64,000 bases of DNA, taken from assembly GCF_003987135.1 (NCBI RefSeq), contig NZ_PIPJ01000002.1, positions 310,001 to 374,000 on the forward strand, in the 5' to 3' direction. Positions 36,110 to 43,369 of the stretch are shown here, piece after piece. The DNA comes from Aliidiomarina iranensis. Lineage in GTDB: Bacteria > Pseudomonadota > Gammaproteobacteria > Enterobacterales > Alteromonadaceae. A program made the position numbers and the translations under genes. The notes under the pieces are model-generated. The model saw nothing but the letters and a program-made list of their open reading frames with translations, was not told where the DNA came from and did not search any database. Position 1 is the stretch's first letter; each line of letters starts with the position of its first letter.

Positions 36110-37660
36110 TCAGCGGCGACGTTGTTTGCCAATGCCATAATCACGGAGTTTGTTAGCAATGGCGGTATGGCTGAGCCCAAGCTTACGGGCAAGCTGCCGA
36201 GTACTTGGATAACTCGGGTAAAGGCGGCGTAACAAAGTGCTTTCAAAACGCTTGACTGCTTCTTCCAAAGAGCTTTCATCGAGATTAATGTTAAGTTGAT
36301 CCGGCATAGTTGGCATCTCAGGTAGTTGGATGTCATGCGGCTCTAAAACATCTCTTTCCAGCATTGAAAGGGAACGAAACAAAGTATTTTCTAATTGCCT
36401 AACATTACCCGGCCAACTGTATTGATTCAGGTATTCTCGGGTAGTAGGCGCAATTCTTACTGGCGGCCGCTGCAACTGCACACAAAACTTATAAGCAAAA
36501 TGCTCGGCAAGCAGCGCGATATCACCTTTACGCTCGCGCAATGGCGGTAACTGCAGTGAAAGCACATTTAATCGATAGTACAGATCTTCGCGAAAAGAAC
36601 CCGCCTCTACCTTGGAAAACAATTCACCACGCGCTAAACAAATCAAGCGCACATCAACTTTCACCATTTGCTCTTCGCCGATTCGACGAAACCTGCCATC
36701 TTCAAGAAACCGCAACAGCTTGGCCTGCAATTCCTGCGACATATCGCCAACAGAATCGAGCAGCACCGTACCCCCATTCGCTTGTTCGAAAATGCCTTTT
36801 TTCCCCTGAGGATGATGGCTAAACACATCGGCGCCGTAACCAAACAGCTCGCTCTCAGCAACATTATCAGGAAGTGCGCCGCAATTTACCGCGAGAAATG
36901 GTTGTTGGCTGCGATTGCCCGCTTGATGGCAAGCACGCGCAAAGAGTTCTTTGCCAACACCGGTTTCACCCTCAATAAGCAATGGAACATCAAGTTGTGC
37001 CATACGTTCAGCGTCTTTTAACAAGCGCTTAACCGCAGAATGCTGAGTAAGTAGCTGGGTGAAGGGTGAGTTGGTATCGTTGTGGCCTGGCTGTATCGGA
37101 ACTGGTTCAGATTGGCAATGAATCACAGCACCAGCAAAACTGGGTTCACCCTCGGCATCATTTACCCAGATAGGTAAAATGTTAGCGCGGTAGTTAGCAG
37201 AGCCTAATTGCAAGAATTCGGTTTTAGTATCACGAGGCTTTTTATCGAGCCAGCGTTGTAAATTGATACCACCCACGAGCTCATTGATTTGCACACCTTT
37301 CAACTCGGATTTATCCGCATCGAGCAAAGCGGCGGCCGCACTGTTAATCACGTCGGCGCGGCCTTTTGAATCAACCGAAATTACTGGATTTGGTAGCGTG
37401 CTCAACAGTAAATTAAACTCATAGTGCTCACGTTCAGTGGGCATATACGAGATAGTTTTTACATCTTGAACATTTGGGATCCGCCGAATTTTCGACATTA
37501 AAAGTTGAAACTCAGCAAATTCCAGTGAAGGAAAATTCAGAAAAATCTTTCCCACCGGATCAACTTCGATTCCTTTCAAATCGATTTCGTTCTCGCGCAA
37601 GATTCCCAGCACATCTTGGCAAAGGCCCAAGCGATCGTTACAAATGATTTCCAAGCGCAT
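36110..37660 (-). CDS. tyrR: TyrR-type transcriptional regulator of aromatic amino acid genes
   Basis: 516 aa from the ATG at 37660, where E. coli TyrR homology begins (MRLEIICNDRLGL); no good ribosome site is near, GAGGTGG being about 15 bp upstream. Domains: ACT (1-75), PAS (80-150), AAA+ (200-430), HTH (470-515, TRQLARKLGLSHTAIANKLRDYGI). Walker A is GETGVGKE (231-238). The GAFTGA loop for sigma-54 contact is missing (ELFGYGADVFSHHPQGKKG), as in E. coli TyrR, so it acts with sigma-70. Walker B is LLDSVGDM, so the usual catalytic Glu is Ser303. It binds Phe/Tyr and controls the flanking catabolic genes. Confidence 0.94.
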   Translation of the reverse strand: MRLEIICNDRLGLCQDVLGILRENEIDLKGIEVDPVGKIFLNFPSLEFAEFQLLMSKIRRIPNVQDVKTISYMPTEREHYEFNLLLSTLPNPVISVDSKGRADVINSAAAALLDADKSELKGVQINELVGGINLQRWLDKKPRDTKTEFLQLGSANYRANILPIWVNDAEGEPSFAGAVIHCQSEPVPIQPGHNDTNSPFTQLLTQHSAVKRLLKDAERMAQLDVPLLIEGETGVGKELFARACHQAGNRSQQPFLAVNCGALPDNVAESELFGYGADVFSHHPQGKKGIFEQANGGTVLLDSVGDMSQELQAKLLRFLEDGRFRRIGEEQMVKVDVRLICLARGELFSKVEAGSFREDLYYRLNVLSLQLPPLRERKGDIALLAEHFAYKFCVQLQRPPVRIAPTTREYLNQYSWPGNVRQLENTLFRSLSMLERDVLEPHDIQLPEMPTMPDQLNINLDESSLEEAVKRFESTLLRRLYPSYPSTRQLARKLGLSHTAIANKLRDYGIGKQRRR

Positions 37661-37689
37661 GTATTTTGGCGAAGCCACCTCAAGGAGTA

Positions 37690-37707
37690 TGTAAAGCAAA
37701 TTATACA
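37690..37707 (-). promoter_or_regulatory. TyrR box overlapping the -10 of the tyrR promoter
   Basis: TGTAAA-N6-TATACA (plus strand) matches the TyrR consensus at 11 of 12 positions. On the minus strand it contains a perfect TATAAT (plus 37700-37705), 40 bp before the tyrR ATG and just after a terminator. A good -35 is not evident. Binding here would block RNA polymerase, consistent with autorepression as known for E. coli tyrR. Confidence 0.7.
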
Positions 37708-37714
37708 GACATTA

Positions 37715-37753
37715 CAAAAAAAATCAGCACTCCCGAAGCCCGAGAGTGCTGAT
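37715..37753 (-). terminator. Terminator between phhB and tyrR
   Basis: On the minus strand ATCAGCACTC pairs perfectly with GAGTGCTGAT (plus 37723-37732 and 37744-37753) with an 11-nt loop, followed by eight T residues. It lies 22 bp past the phhB stop and separates the megL-phhA-phhB transcript from tyrR. Confidence 0.9.
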
Positions 37754-37775
37754 AGTTATCGCGTGAAACCTGCCG

Positions 37776-38117
37776 TTAATCGTTCAATAGCTGATCGGTT
37801 TTCGCTGCCATAATGAAATCATTTTTGTGTAGGCCGCCAATCGCGTGGCTCCACCAAGTAACCGTTACCTTACCCCACTCTAAAAAGATTCCTGGATGAT
37901 GGAATTCTTCTTCCGCTAACTCCGCTAATTTATTCGTGAACGCCAGGGCTAATTTAAAATTCTTAAATTTATAAACACGTTCCAACTGCATAACATCATC
38001 GCGCACCACCGGTGCCCAATCTGGAATCTCCCGCATCAATTCAGCGAGTTCTTGGTCAGTTACCTTAGGCGCATCCGCATGGCAGGCTTCGCATTTCATT
38101 TCTTTTAATTCCGACAT
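37776..38117 (-). CDS. phhB: Pterin-4a-carbinolamine dehydratase PhhB
   Basis: 113 aa. The PCD motif is [31 protein letters not shown] (seen in pieces [16 protein letters not shown] and LHKNDFIMA). The enzyme dehydrates 4a-hydroxytetrahydropterin made by PhhA so that the cofactor can be recycled. It follows phhA by 37 bp, the standard pairing. The ATG at 38117 has AGGAAAT upstream, and a strong terminator follows its stop. Confidence 0.95.
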   Translation of the reverse strand: MSELKEMKCEACHADAPKVTDQELAELMREIPDWAPVVRDDVMQLERVYKFKNFKLALAFTNKLAELAEEEFHHPGIFLEWGKVTVTWWSHAIGGLHKNDFIMAAKTDQLLND

Positions 38118-38154
38118 TCTAATTTCCTATAGTTACTTTTACATTATCAATCAA

Positions 38155-38952
38155 TTAAGCCGCATCTTTAGGTGGGAACTTAGGTTCAAATAAACCCAAT
38201 TCCATGGCCTCGTGCACCATTGCCATGATATCCATATCCGCGATTTCGAATAACTCGTTAACATCCTCAATCGTGTAATAGATCGGCTGCATAATATCAA
38301 TGCGGTAAGGCGTGCGTAGAGCATCGAGTGGCTTCAGCGGTTCGCGTTCGGGAACATCACTTTCCAGCGCATAACGAGTTTCACCGGGTGAGGATAAAAT
38401 ACCGCCACCGTAAATGCGTAAACCTTCTTTGGTTTTCAACAAACCAAATTCTACCGTAAACCAATATAACCGCGCTAAATATACCCGCTCTTTAGGGGAA
38501 GCGGCATAACCAAGCCGGCCATATTGATGCGTAAAATGCGCAAAGGCTGGATTGGTGAGCAATGGGCAATGGCCGAAAATCTCATGAAAAATATCTGGTT
38601 CTTGCAAATAATCGAACTCTTCACGGGTGCGAATAAAGGTAGCCACTGGAAACTGCTTGTTCGCCAGCAACCGGAAAAACTCATCAAAAGGAATTAGCGC
38701 CGGCACTTCCGCAACCTGCCAGCCTGTAGTTTCCGCCAATACTTTGTTGATTTCATATAGCTGTGGAATGCGATCTTTTGGCATATCGAGTAGGCGCATT
38801 CCTTCAATATACTCATCACAAGCCTTGCCCGGAATCATATCGAGCTGGCGAGCCACTAAATCGTGCCAAATTTGATTCTCTTCATCCGTCCAAGCAATGT
38901 GCCCGTTTTCATCAGATTGCTTAGAAACATATTGGCTCGTTTTCTTTGCCAT
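38155..38952 (-). CDS. phhA: Phenylalanine 4-monooxygenase PhhA
   Basis: 265 aa, the bacterial size (catalytic domain only, no ACT regulatory domain). It hydroxylates phenylalanine to tyrosine using tetrahydropterin, Fe(II) and O2. The iron ligands are His123 and His128 in FHEIFGHCPLL and Glu168 in YWFTVEFGLL. GAGGAG lies 7 bp before the ATG at 38952, which settles the start against a longer frame reaching 39015. The gene begins 16 bp after the methionine gamma-lyase stop, so the two are co-transcribed. Confidence 0.96.
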   Translation of the reverse strand: MAKKTSQYVSKQSDENGHIAWTDEENQIWHDLVARQLDMIPGKACDEYIEGMRLLDMPKDRIPQLYEINKVLAETTGWQVAEVPALIPFDEFFRLLANKQFPVATFIRTREEFDYLQEPDIFHEIFGHCPLLTNPAFAHFTHQYGRLGYAASPKERVYLARLYWFTVEFGLLKTKEGLRIYGGGILSSPGETRYALESDVPEREPLKPLDALRTPYRIDIMQPIYYTIEDVNELFEIADMDIMAMVHEAMELGLFEPKFPPKDAA

Positions 38953-38968
38953 AGTTAGCTCCTCGTTT

Positions 38969-40159
38969 TTAATTTTGCGCCAAGCTTTGTGATAAATCGT
39001 TGATGATGTCATCAACGTGCTCTAAACCGACAGAAATTCGAACCAAACCATCGGTTATCCCAGCTTTTGCTCGCGCTTCTGGGCTTAATGGTGAGTGCGT
39101 CATTGATGCCGGATGCTGAATCAAGGTTTCTGCATCGCCTAAGCTCACCGCCACTTTAATCATCTGTAAGCGATTCAAAAAATCAACCGCTGCCGCATAA
39201 CCTGTATGTAGCTCAAATGCGATAATGGCGCCCGCATGCTTCATTTGTGTACCCACTAAACGATGTTGTGGGTGTTGCTTAAAACCTGGGTAGTAAATAT
39301 GGGCAATACTAGGATGCCGCGCCAGAAACTCAGCCACTTTGTCAGCATTACTGCAATGCCTTTCCATACGGATTGCCAAGGTTTTTAGACCACGAGTAAT
39401 CAACCACGCATCATGGGGAGATATAGTTGCCCCCATGTCTTTTAACGTTGTCATTTTGATCAACTGAATATCTTCTTCGCTACCCGCGATTACACCGGCT
39501 ACAACATCGCCATGCCCGTTCAAATACTTCGTGGCGCTGTGTAATACCAAATCGGCGCCATAGGCCACAGGTTGTTGCAATAACGGAGTCATAAAGGTGT
39601 TATCCACGATCATTTTTACATTTTCGTGCCGTTTGCAAACCTCACCCACCATACCTAAATCAATCAATTTTAAATGTGGGTTTGCCGGTGTTTCTAAAAA
39701 AACAACCCGGGTATTTTCTTGAAAGGCAGCCTCAAGTGTTGCTGCGTCGGTCATGTCTACGAAGCTCACAGAAACACCAAAGCGCTCAAACAAATGGCTA
39801 AATAAAGCAAAGCTACACCCATAAACACAATCGGAGGCAATAACATGATCGCCAGCGCGTAAAAAGGCCATAGTTGCCGCCGATACAGCACCCATTCCGG
39901 TTGCTGTGGCTGCAGCTGCCGGCATATTCTCGAGCGCCGCTACACGTTGTTCCAATGCATTCACTGTTGGATTTCCTAACCGTGAATACATATACCCGGC
40001 TTCCTCACCGGCAAAGCGCCGGCCTCCCGTTTCCGCATCTGGAAATACGAAGGTTGAAGATTGATATAACGGCGCTACTAATGCGCCATGTTCATCTGCC
40101 GCCACATGGCCACCATGAATAACCATGGTTTCGGGGTGCAGGGTTCGGGTTGCTGCCAT
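38969..40159 (-). CDS. megL: Methionine gamma-lyase (PLP enzyme)
   Basis: 396 aa from the ATG at 40159. It belongs to the Cys/Met metabolism PLP family. PLP is held by Lys211 (LHSATKYLNGHGD), with Tyr58/Arg60 in MYSRLGNPT. Residues that distinguish methionine gamma-lyase from cystathionine lyases are all present: Cys115 in VYGCSF and Lys240-Asp241 in LKDMG, at nearly the same numbers as in the Pseudomonas putida enzyme (Cys116, Lys240, Asp241). It would split methionine to methanethiol, 2-oxobutyrate and ammonia. It heads a megL-phhA-phhB unit with a TyrR-like box 100 bp upstream, which is unusual company. Confidence 0.85.
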   Translation of the reverse strand: MAATRTLHPETMVIHGGHVAADEHGALVAPLYQSSTFVFPDAETGGRRFAGEEAGYMYSRLGNPTVNALEQRVAALENMPAAAATATGMGAVSAATMAFLRAGDHVIASDCVYGCSFALFSHLFERFGVSVSFVDMTDAATLEAAFQENTRVVFLETPANPHLKLIDLGMVGEVCKRHENVKMIVDNTFMTPLLQQPVAYGADLVLHSATKYLNGHGDVVAGVIAGSEEDIQLIKMTTLKDMGATISPHDAWLITRGLKTLAIRMERHCSNADKVAEFLARHPSIAHIYYPGFKQHPQHRLVGTQMKHAGAIIAFELHTGYAAAVDFLNRLQMIKVAVSLGDAETLIQHPASMTHSPLSPEARAKAGITDGLVRISVGLEHVDDIINDLSQSLAQN

Positions 40160-40258
40160 ATTCACTCGCAAAAATTGTTATAATTATGTGATGGCAGACA
40201 GCTTACGGAGAGTGGTAATTTTCGGCAATCCCTAACAACTGCTTATACCACTTCAAGC

Positions 40259-40276
40259 TGTAAGGTTAACTTTCCA
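40259..40276 (-). promoter_or_regulatory. TyrR-like box upstream of megL-phhA-phhB
   Basis: TGTAAG-GTTAAC-TTTCCA matches the TyrR consensus at 10 of 12 positions, with a palindromic centre. It lies 100 bp upstream of the megL ATG, where an activator of the phh genes would be expected. I could not identify a convincing -35/-10 pair below it. Confidence 0.5.
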
Positions 40277-40300
40277 AGTTTTCGTTTTTGCACCAGTTAC

Positions 40301-40325
40301 ACAAAACCTCGCACAAGTGGCGAGG
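40301..40325 (-). terminator. Terminator of the pspABC operon
   Basis: CCTCGC (40307-40312) pairs with GCGAGG (40320-40325), 7-nt loop; on the minus strand the stem is followed by TTTTGTG. It lies about 55 bp past the pspC stop. The stem is short, so strength is uncertain. Confidence 0.55.
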
Positions 40326-40380
40326 CTTTCTTTATTCGGTAGATTTTTGCAATGGGTTCGCTTGTGTTACAAAAATAAAA

Positions 40381-40824
40381 TCACAACCGATTAATCTCAT
40401 GGCGTACTCGGAATTCCGAAGAGGTTACATAGCTTTCTATGGAGCGTAAGGATTTTTCCATCGATGCAAACTCACCCTCAATATCGGCTAACGCATAATG
40501 TGGCAATTTACCGGCTTCCCACACTTTCGTTTTCACCTCGATAGTGCGGCCATCGGCAGTGCGTTCAACGCGAGTTTCCTCTCTTATCGTTTGGTCCTGC
40601 CCGCGATCACTCGCTCCTTTCGATTTTTTAGATTCCTTATCAAGAACAATCCAAGCAATAAGGTAGGCAACAAAAGTTACTTTAGAAGCCAAAATCAATG
40701 CGGTTACCGCAATAATACGAATAACCCAAAGCTCCCAACCAAAGTAGTTTGCGATTCCAGCACAAACGCCACCAATTTTTCCGCGCTTTTCATCTCTGCG
40801 TAGTTCTTTTTTTCGCTCAGCCAT
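40381..40824 (-). CDS. pspC: Phage shock protein C
   Basis: 147 aa from the ATG at 40824; GAGGAG at 40836-40831 is 6 bp upstream, which rules out the ATG at 40830. The PspC domain is clear: KIGGVCAGIANYFGWELWVIRIIAVTALI with a following membrane segment FVAYLIAWIVLDKE. The C-terminal half is charged and ends in a predicted helix (ADIEGEFASMEKSLRSIESYV). PspC with PspB senses inner-membrane stress and releases PspA from PspF. Start overlaps the pspB region closely (10-bp gap). Confidence 0.94.
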   Translation of the reverse strand: MAERKKELRRDEKRGKIGGVCAGIANYFGWELWVIRIIAVTALILASKVTFVAYLIAWIVLDKESKKSKGASDRGQDQTIREETRVERTADGRTIEVKTKVWEAGKLPHYALADIEGEFASMEKSLRSIESYVTSSEFRVRHEINRL

Positions 40825-40834
40825 ACTCATCTCC

Positions 40835-41080
40835 TCACCCGCGATCATTTTGGCGCCAATTACTATGCTCCGCGTCGAGTAAATTCTCTAAAGTGCGAAT
40901 GCGATCACGCATGCGTTCAGCTTGCTGTGCCAACTCACGAACACGCTCGGCGTCTTCTTGGCTCATACCTTCGCTGATTTTATTTCTGCTTCGATAATGC
41001 AGAATCACCCAAATAGGCGCCACAAAAATCACAAATAAAATGAGTGGTGCAATCAACATCGAAATCACTGCAACGTCCAT
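40835..41080 (-). CDS. pspB: Phage shock protein B
   Basis: 81 aa from the ATG at 41080 (AGGCGGGAC about 8 bp upstream). A longer frame from 41125 lacks a ribosome site and extends beyond homologues. One N-terminal membrane segment (VISMLIAPLILFVIFVAPIWV) is followed by HYRSRNK and a coiled coil ELAQQAERMRDRIRTLENLLDAEHSNWR, closely matching E. coli PspB (LADEAKRMRERIQALESILDAEHPNWR). It partners PspC in stress sensing. Confidence 0.93.
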   Translation of the reverse strand: MDVAVISMLIAPLILFVIFVAPIWVILHYRSRNKISEGMSQEDAERVRELAQQAERMRDRIRTLENLLDAEHSNWRQNDRG

Positions 41081-41154
41081 ATATTGTCCCGCCTCTAATG
41101 CGTAAAAATTACGATCTTCAAACATTGTTAAACCATTATTATTTTTCGTTGCTC

Positions 41155-41192
41155 AAGGCTACCGGAATGGCATTATCCATTCCGGACCAAGC
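41155..41192 (-). other. Hairpin between pspA and pspB
   Basis: CCGGAATGG (41162-41170) pairs perfectly with CCATTCCGG (41177-41185), 6-nt loop, with a further AGGCT/AGCCT pairing outside it. No T run follows. It lies 8 bp past the pspA stop in a 112-bp gap within the operon, where it could protect the pspA part of the mRNA or attenuate readthrough. Confidence 0.7.
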
Positions 41193-41927
41193 CTACGCAT
41201 CTTTTTTCTTCGCACTCTTGGCAGCGCCGCCTTTTGCTGTGCCCTCTTGCTTAGCTTCTGCACTGGCATCACCGCCTTTTACTCGTGCTTTCAATGCAGC
41301 TAATTCCGCATCAACATGAGATTCATTTTCTAACGCACGAAATTCATCGGCTAACGTTTTTTGCCCTAAATCATAAGCATCTACTTGTGATTCCAAGCCA
41401 TCTATCTTGGCTTCGTACCGATCAAACTTGTGCATCGCATCATCGATTTTAGAACTATCTAACGTTTTTTTCACGGATAAACGTGAGCTTACTGTGCGTT
41501 CACGCATTAAAATCGATTTTTGCCGAGCTTTCGCATCCGAGAGCTTTTCTTGCAACTGGCCAATTTCACCCGATAGCCGCTCGATATGTTCATCAACCCG
41601 AGCAACTTCAGCTTGTACAGAATTAACAGTTTCCTGCAATTTGTTTTTCTCTATAAGCGCTTGGCGCGCCAAATCATCCCGATCTTTGCTGAGTGCCAAT
41701 TCTGCCCGGCGCTCCCACTCCACTACTTCGTTTTCCAAACGCGTGAGTTCGCGGTTCAATTCTTTTTTCTCGGATAGAGTTTTGGCTGATACAGAGCGCA
41801 CTTCAACTAATGTATCTTCCATTTCCTGAATAATCAGGCGAACCATTTTTTGTGGATCTTCAGCTTTATCGAGTAACGAATTCAAGTTCGCATTTACGAT
41901 ATCTGTAAAGCGTGAAAAAATACCCAT
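41193..41927 (-). CDS. pspA: Phage shock protein A
   Basis: 244 aa, slightly longer than E. coli (222). The sequence is almost entirely coiled-coil, beginning MGIFSRFTDIVNANLNSLLDKAEDPQKMVRLIIQEME, the amphipathic-helix start and signature of PspA/IM30. The tail is rich in Ala, Lys and Gly (AEAKQEGTAKGGAAKSAKKKDA), an addition not seen in E. coli. PspA binds damaged inner membrane and also inhibits PspF. AGAGGT lies 8 bp before the ATG. A sigma-54 promoter is upstream. Confidence 0.95.
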   Translation of the reverse strand: MGIFSRFTDIVNANLNSLLDKAEDPQKMVRLIIQEMEDTLVEVRSVSAKTLSEKKELNRELTRLENEVVEWERRAELALSKDRDDLARQALIEKNKLQETVNSVQAEVARVDEHIERLSGEIGQLQEKLSDAKARQKSILMRERTVSSRLSVKKTLDSSKIDDAMHKFDRYEAKIDGLESQVDAYDLGQKTLADEFRALENESHVDAELAALKARVKGGDASAEAKQEGTAKGGAAKSAKKKDA

Positions 41928-42040
41928 AACAATTACCTCTTAAGCAATGTATTCTTCCTGAGTGGCGCAAGAAGTAGCACTTCATGAACCGATTTTAGCT
42001 CCGCAGACAAATTACAAGCAGTAGCCTTGGTTATTAATGA

Positions 42041-42057
42041 TACAAATCCCGTGCCAA
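42041..42057 (-). promoter_or_regulatory. Sigma-54 promoter of pspABC
   Basis: On the minus strand TTGGCAC-GGGAT-TTGTA matches the -24/-12 consensus TGGCAC-N5-TTGCA with one change in the -12 element. The start site would be near 42030, about 100 bp before the pspA ATG. A PspF gene is divergent next to it, as expected for a PspF/sigma-54 controlled operon. Confidence 0.85.
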
Positions 42058-42086
42058 CTTTTTATTTTATTGTAAACCTATGAATA

Positions 42087-42120
42087 AGATAGTTTTTTGT
42101 GATGTAATAAAAAACTATCT
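42087..42120. promoter_or_regulatory. 12-bp inverted repeat upstream of the psp promoter (candidate PspF site)
   Basis: AGATAGTTTTTT (42087-42098) and AAAAAACTATCT (42109-42120) are perfect inverted repeats separated by 10 bp. They lie about 30-63 bp upstream of the -24 element, where enhancer-binding PspF sites occur. No T-run context of a terminator for either gene applies because no gene ends here. The surrounding region is AT-rich and may also bend or bind IHF. Confidence 0.55.
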
Positions 42121-42205
42121 AAAAATGTGCATTGTTTAATTTAGATAATTAGACTAATTATTAGTGAAATTAACCAACCCAACACAAAAATTGGAAAACG
42201 CCTCA

Positions 42206-43369
42206 ATGTCTAGGTTTCAAGACAACGATAATTTAATTGGTCAAGCAAATAGTTTCTTAGAAGTGCTCGAACATGTATCACGGGCAGCCCCTCTCAATAA
42301 ACCAGTGCTTATTATCGGTGAAAGGGGAACAGGCAAAGAGCTCATTGCCGCCCGATTACATTACTTATCCTCGCGTTGGGAACAAACCTACCTAAAACTA
42401 AATTGTGCTGCATTAAATGAGAACCTCCTTGATAGTGAATTGTTTGGGCACGAATCAGGCTCTTTTACTGGGGCAGGAAAGCGTCATGAAGGCCGTTTTG
42501 AGCGCGCCGACAAAGGCACATTATTTCTCGATGAACTCGCCACCACATCGCCGCTGGTGCAGGAAAAATTACTGCGCGTGATCGAATATGGTGAATTTGA
42601 ACGCGTGGGTGGTACCCGACCAGTAAGAGTTGATGTTCGCTTAATCGCCGCCACTAATGAAAACCTCCCTGCTTTGGCGGCAAGAAAGGAATTTCGTGCT
42701 GATTTGCTCGATCGGCTAGCATTCGATGTCATTACGCTACCGCCCCTACGGGAACGACGTGATGATATATTGTTACTTGCCGAACATTTTGCCATTCAAA
42801 TGGCTAGAGAATTAGAACTTGAATGTTTTCAGGGTTTCACTCGGCAAGCACAGGAGCAACTGCTGGCCTACCATTGGCCCGGGAACGTGCGGGAATTAAA
42901 GAATGTTGTTGAGCGCAGTTTATATCGGCTAAACAATGCGGCTTTGCCGCTTCATGATATTATTTTCGACCCCTTTGCAAGCCCCTGGCAACCCCGTGAA
43001 TCCATGCGCTCCCATGAAATGCTAGGTTCCCATGTGAGCGATAATTCGGAAGATCATTTGGCAGAGCATCTTGCTGCAAGCGAGAGTGCAGCAACTAAGG
43101 CAAACGCTGAAACATCGCTAGTAAGCATAGCAACGTCCCCACAGAGCGAAATAACTAACAACTCAACAATTCGCTTACCTAATATGAATCAAGCCTTTGA
43201 TTTCAAGCAGGTAGCACAAGACTTTGAGATAAAAGTACTCACTGATGCGCTAGCAAATTGCCAATTCAATCAGAAAAAAACAGCAGAATTGCTTGGCCTT
43301 ACTTATCACCAACTTCGCGGCTATCTGAAAAAGTATCATTTACTTGAGGGGGCTAGCCGCGATGAATAA
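42206..43369 (+). CDS. pspF: Psp operon transcriptional activator PspF
   Basis: 387 aa from the ATG at 42206 (MSRFQDNDNLIGQANSFLEVLE), matching the E. coli start; the GTG-started extension to 42164 is rejected. Sigma-54 activator AAA+ domain: Walker A GERGTGKE, GSFTGA loop, Walker B LFLDEL and the R-finger segment. The C-terminal Fis-like HTH is NQKKTAELLGLTYHQLRGYLKK. Between them lies a polar linker about 50 residues longer than in E. coli. No N-terminal sensor domain, as expected because PspA inhibits it directly. Its last 8 bases overlap sapA. Confidence 0.95.
   Translation: MSRFQDNDNLIGQANSFLEVLEHVSRAAPLNKPVLIIGERGTGKELIAARLHYLSSRWEQTYLKLNCAALNENLLDSELFGHESGSFTGAGKRHEGRFERADKGTLFLDELATTSPLVQEKLLRVIEYGEFERVGGTRPVRVDVRLIAATNENLPALAARKEFRADLLDRLAFDVITLPPLRERRDDILLLAEHFAIQMARELELECFQGFTRQAQEQLLAYHWPGNVRELKNVVERSLYRLNNAALPLHDIIFDPFASPWQPRESMRSHEMLGSHVSDNSEDHLAEHLAASESAATKANAETSLVSIATSPQSEITNNSTIRLPNMNQAFDFKQVAQDFEIKVLTDALANCQFNQKKTAELLGLTYHQLRGYLKKYHLLEGASRDE

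Noticed and set aside
35478-36156. Overlapping 99-164 codon frames on both strands within the 194-bp array
   Set aside because: They exist because the repeat unit lacks stops in several frames; reading frames shift between units (194 is not a multiple of 3), no ribosome sites are consistent, and the encoded Trp/Cys/Arg-rich strings look like no protein family.
40381-43369. Phage-related region suggested by the name phage shock
   Set aside because: pspABC and pspF are chromosomal envelope-stress genes; no integrase, capsid, terminase or attachment repeats are nearby.
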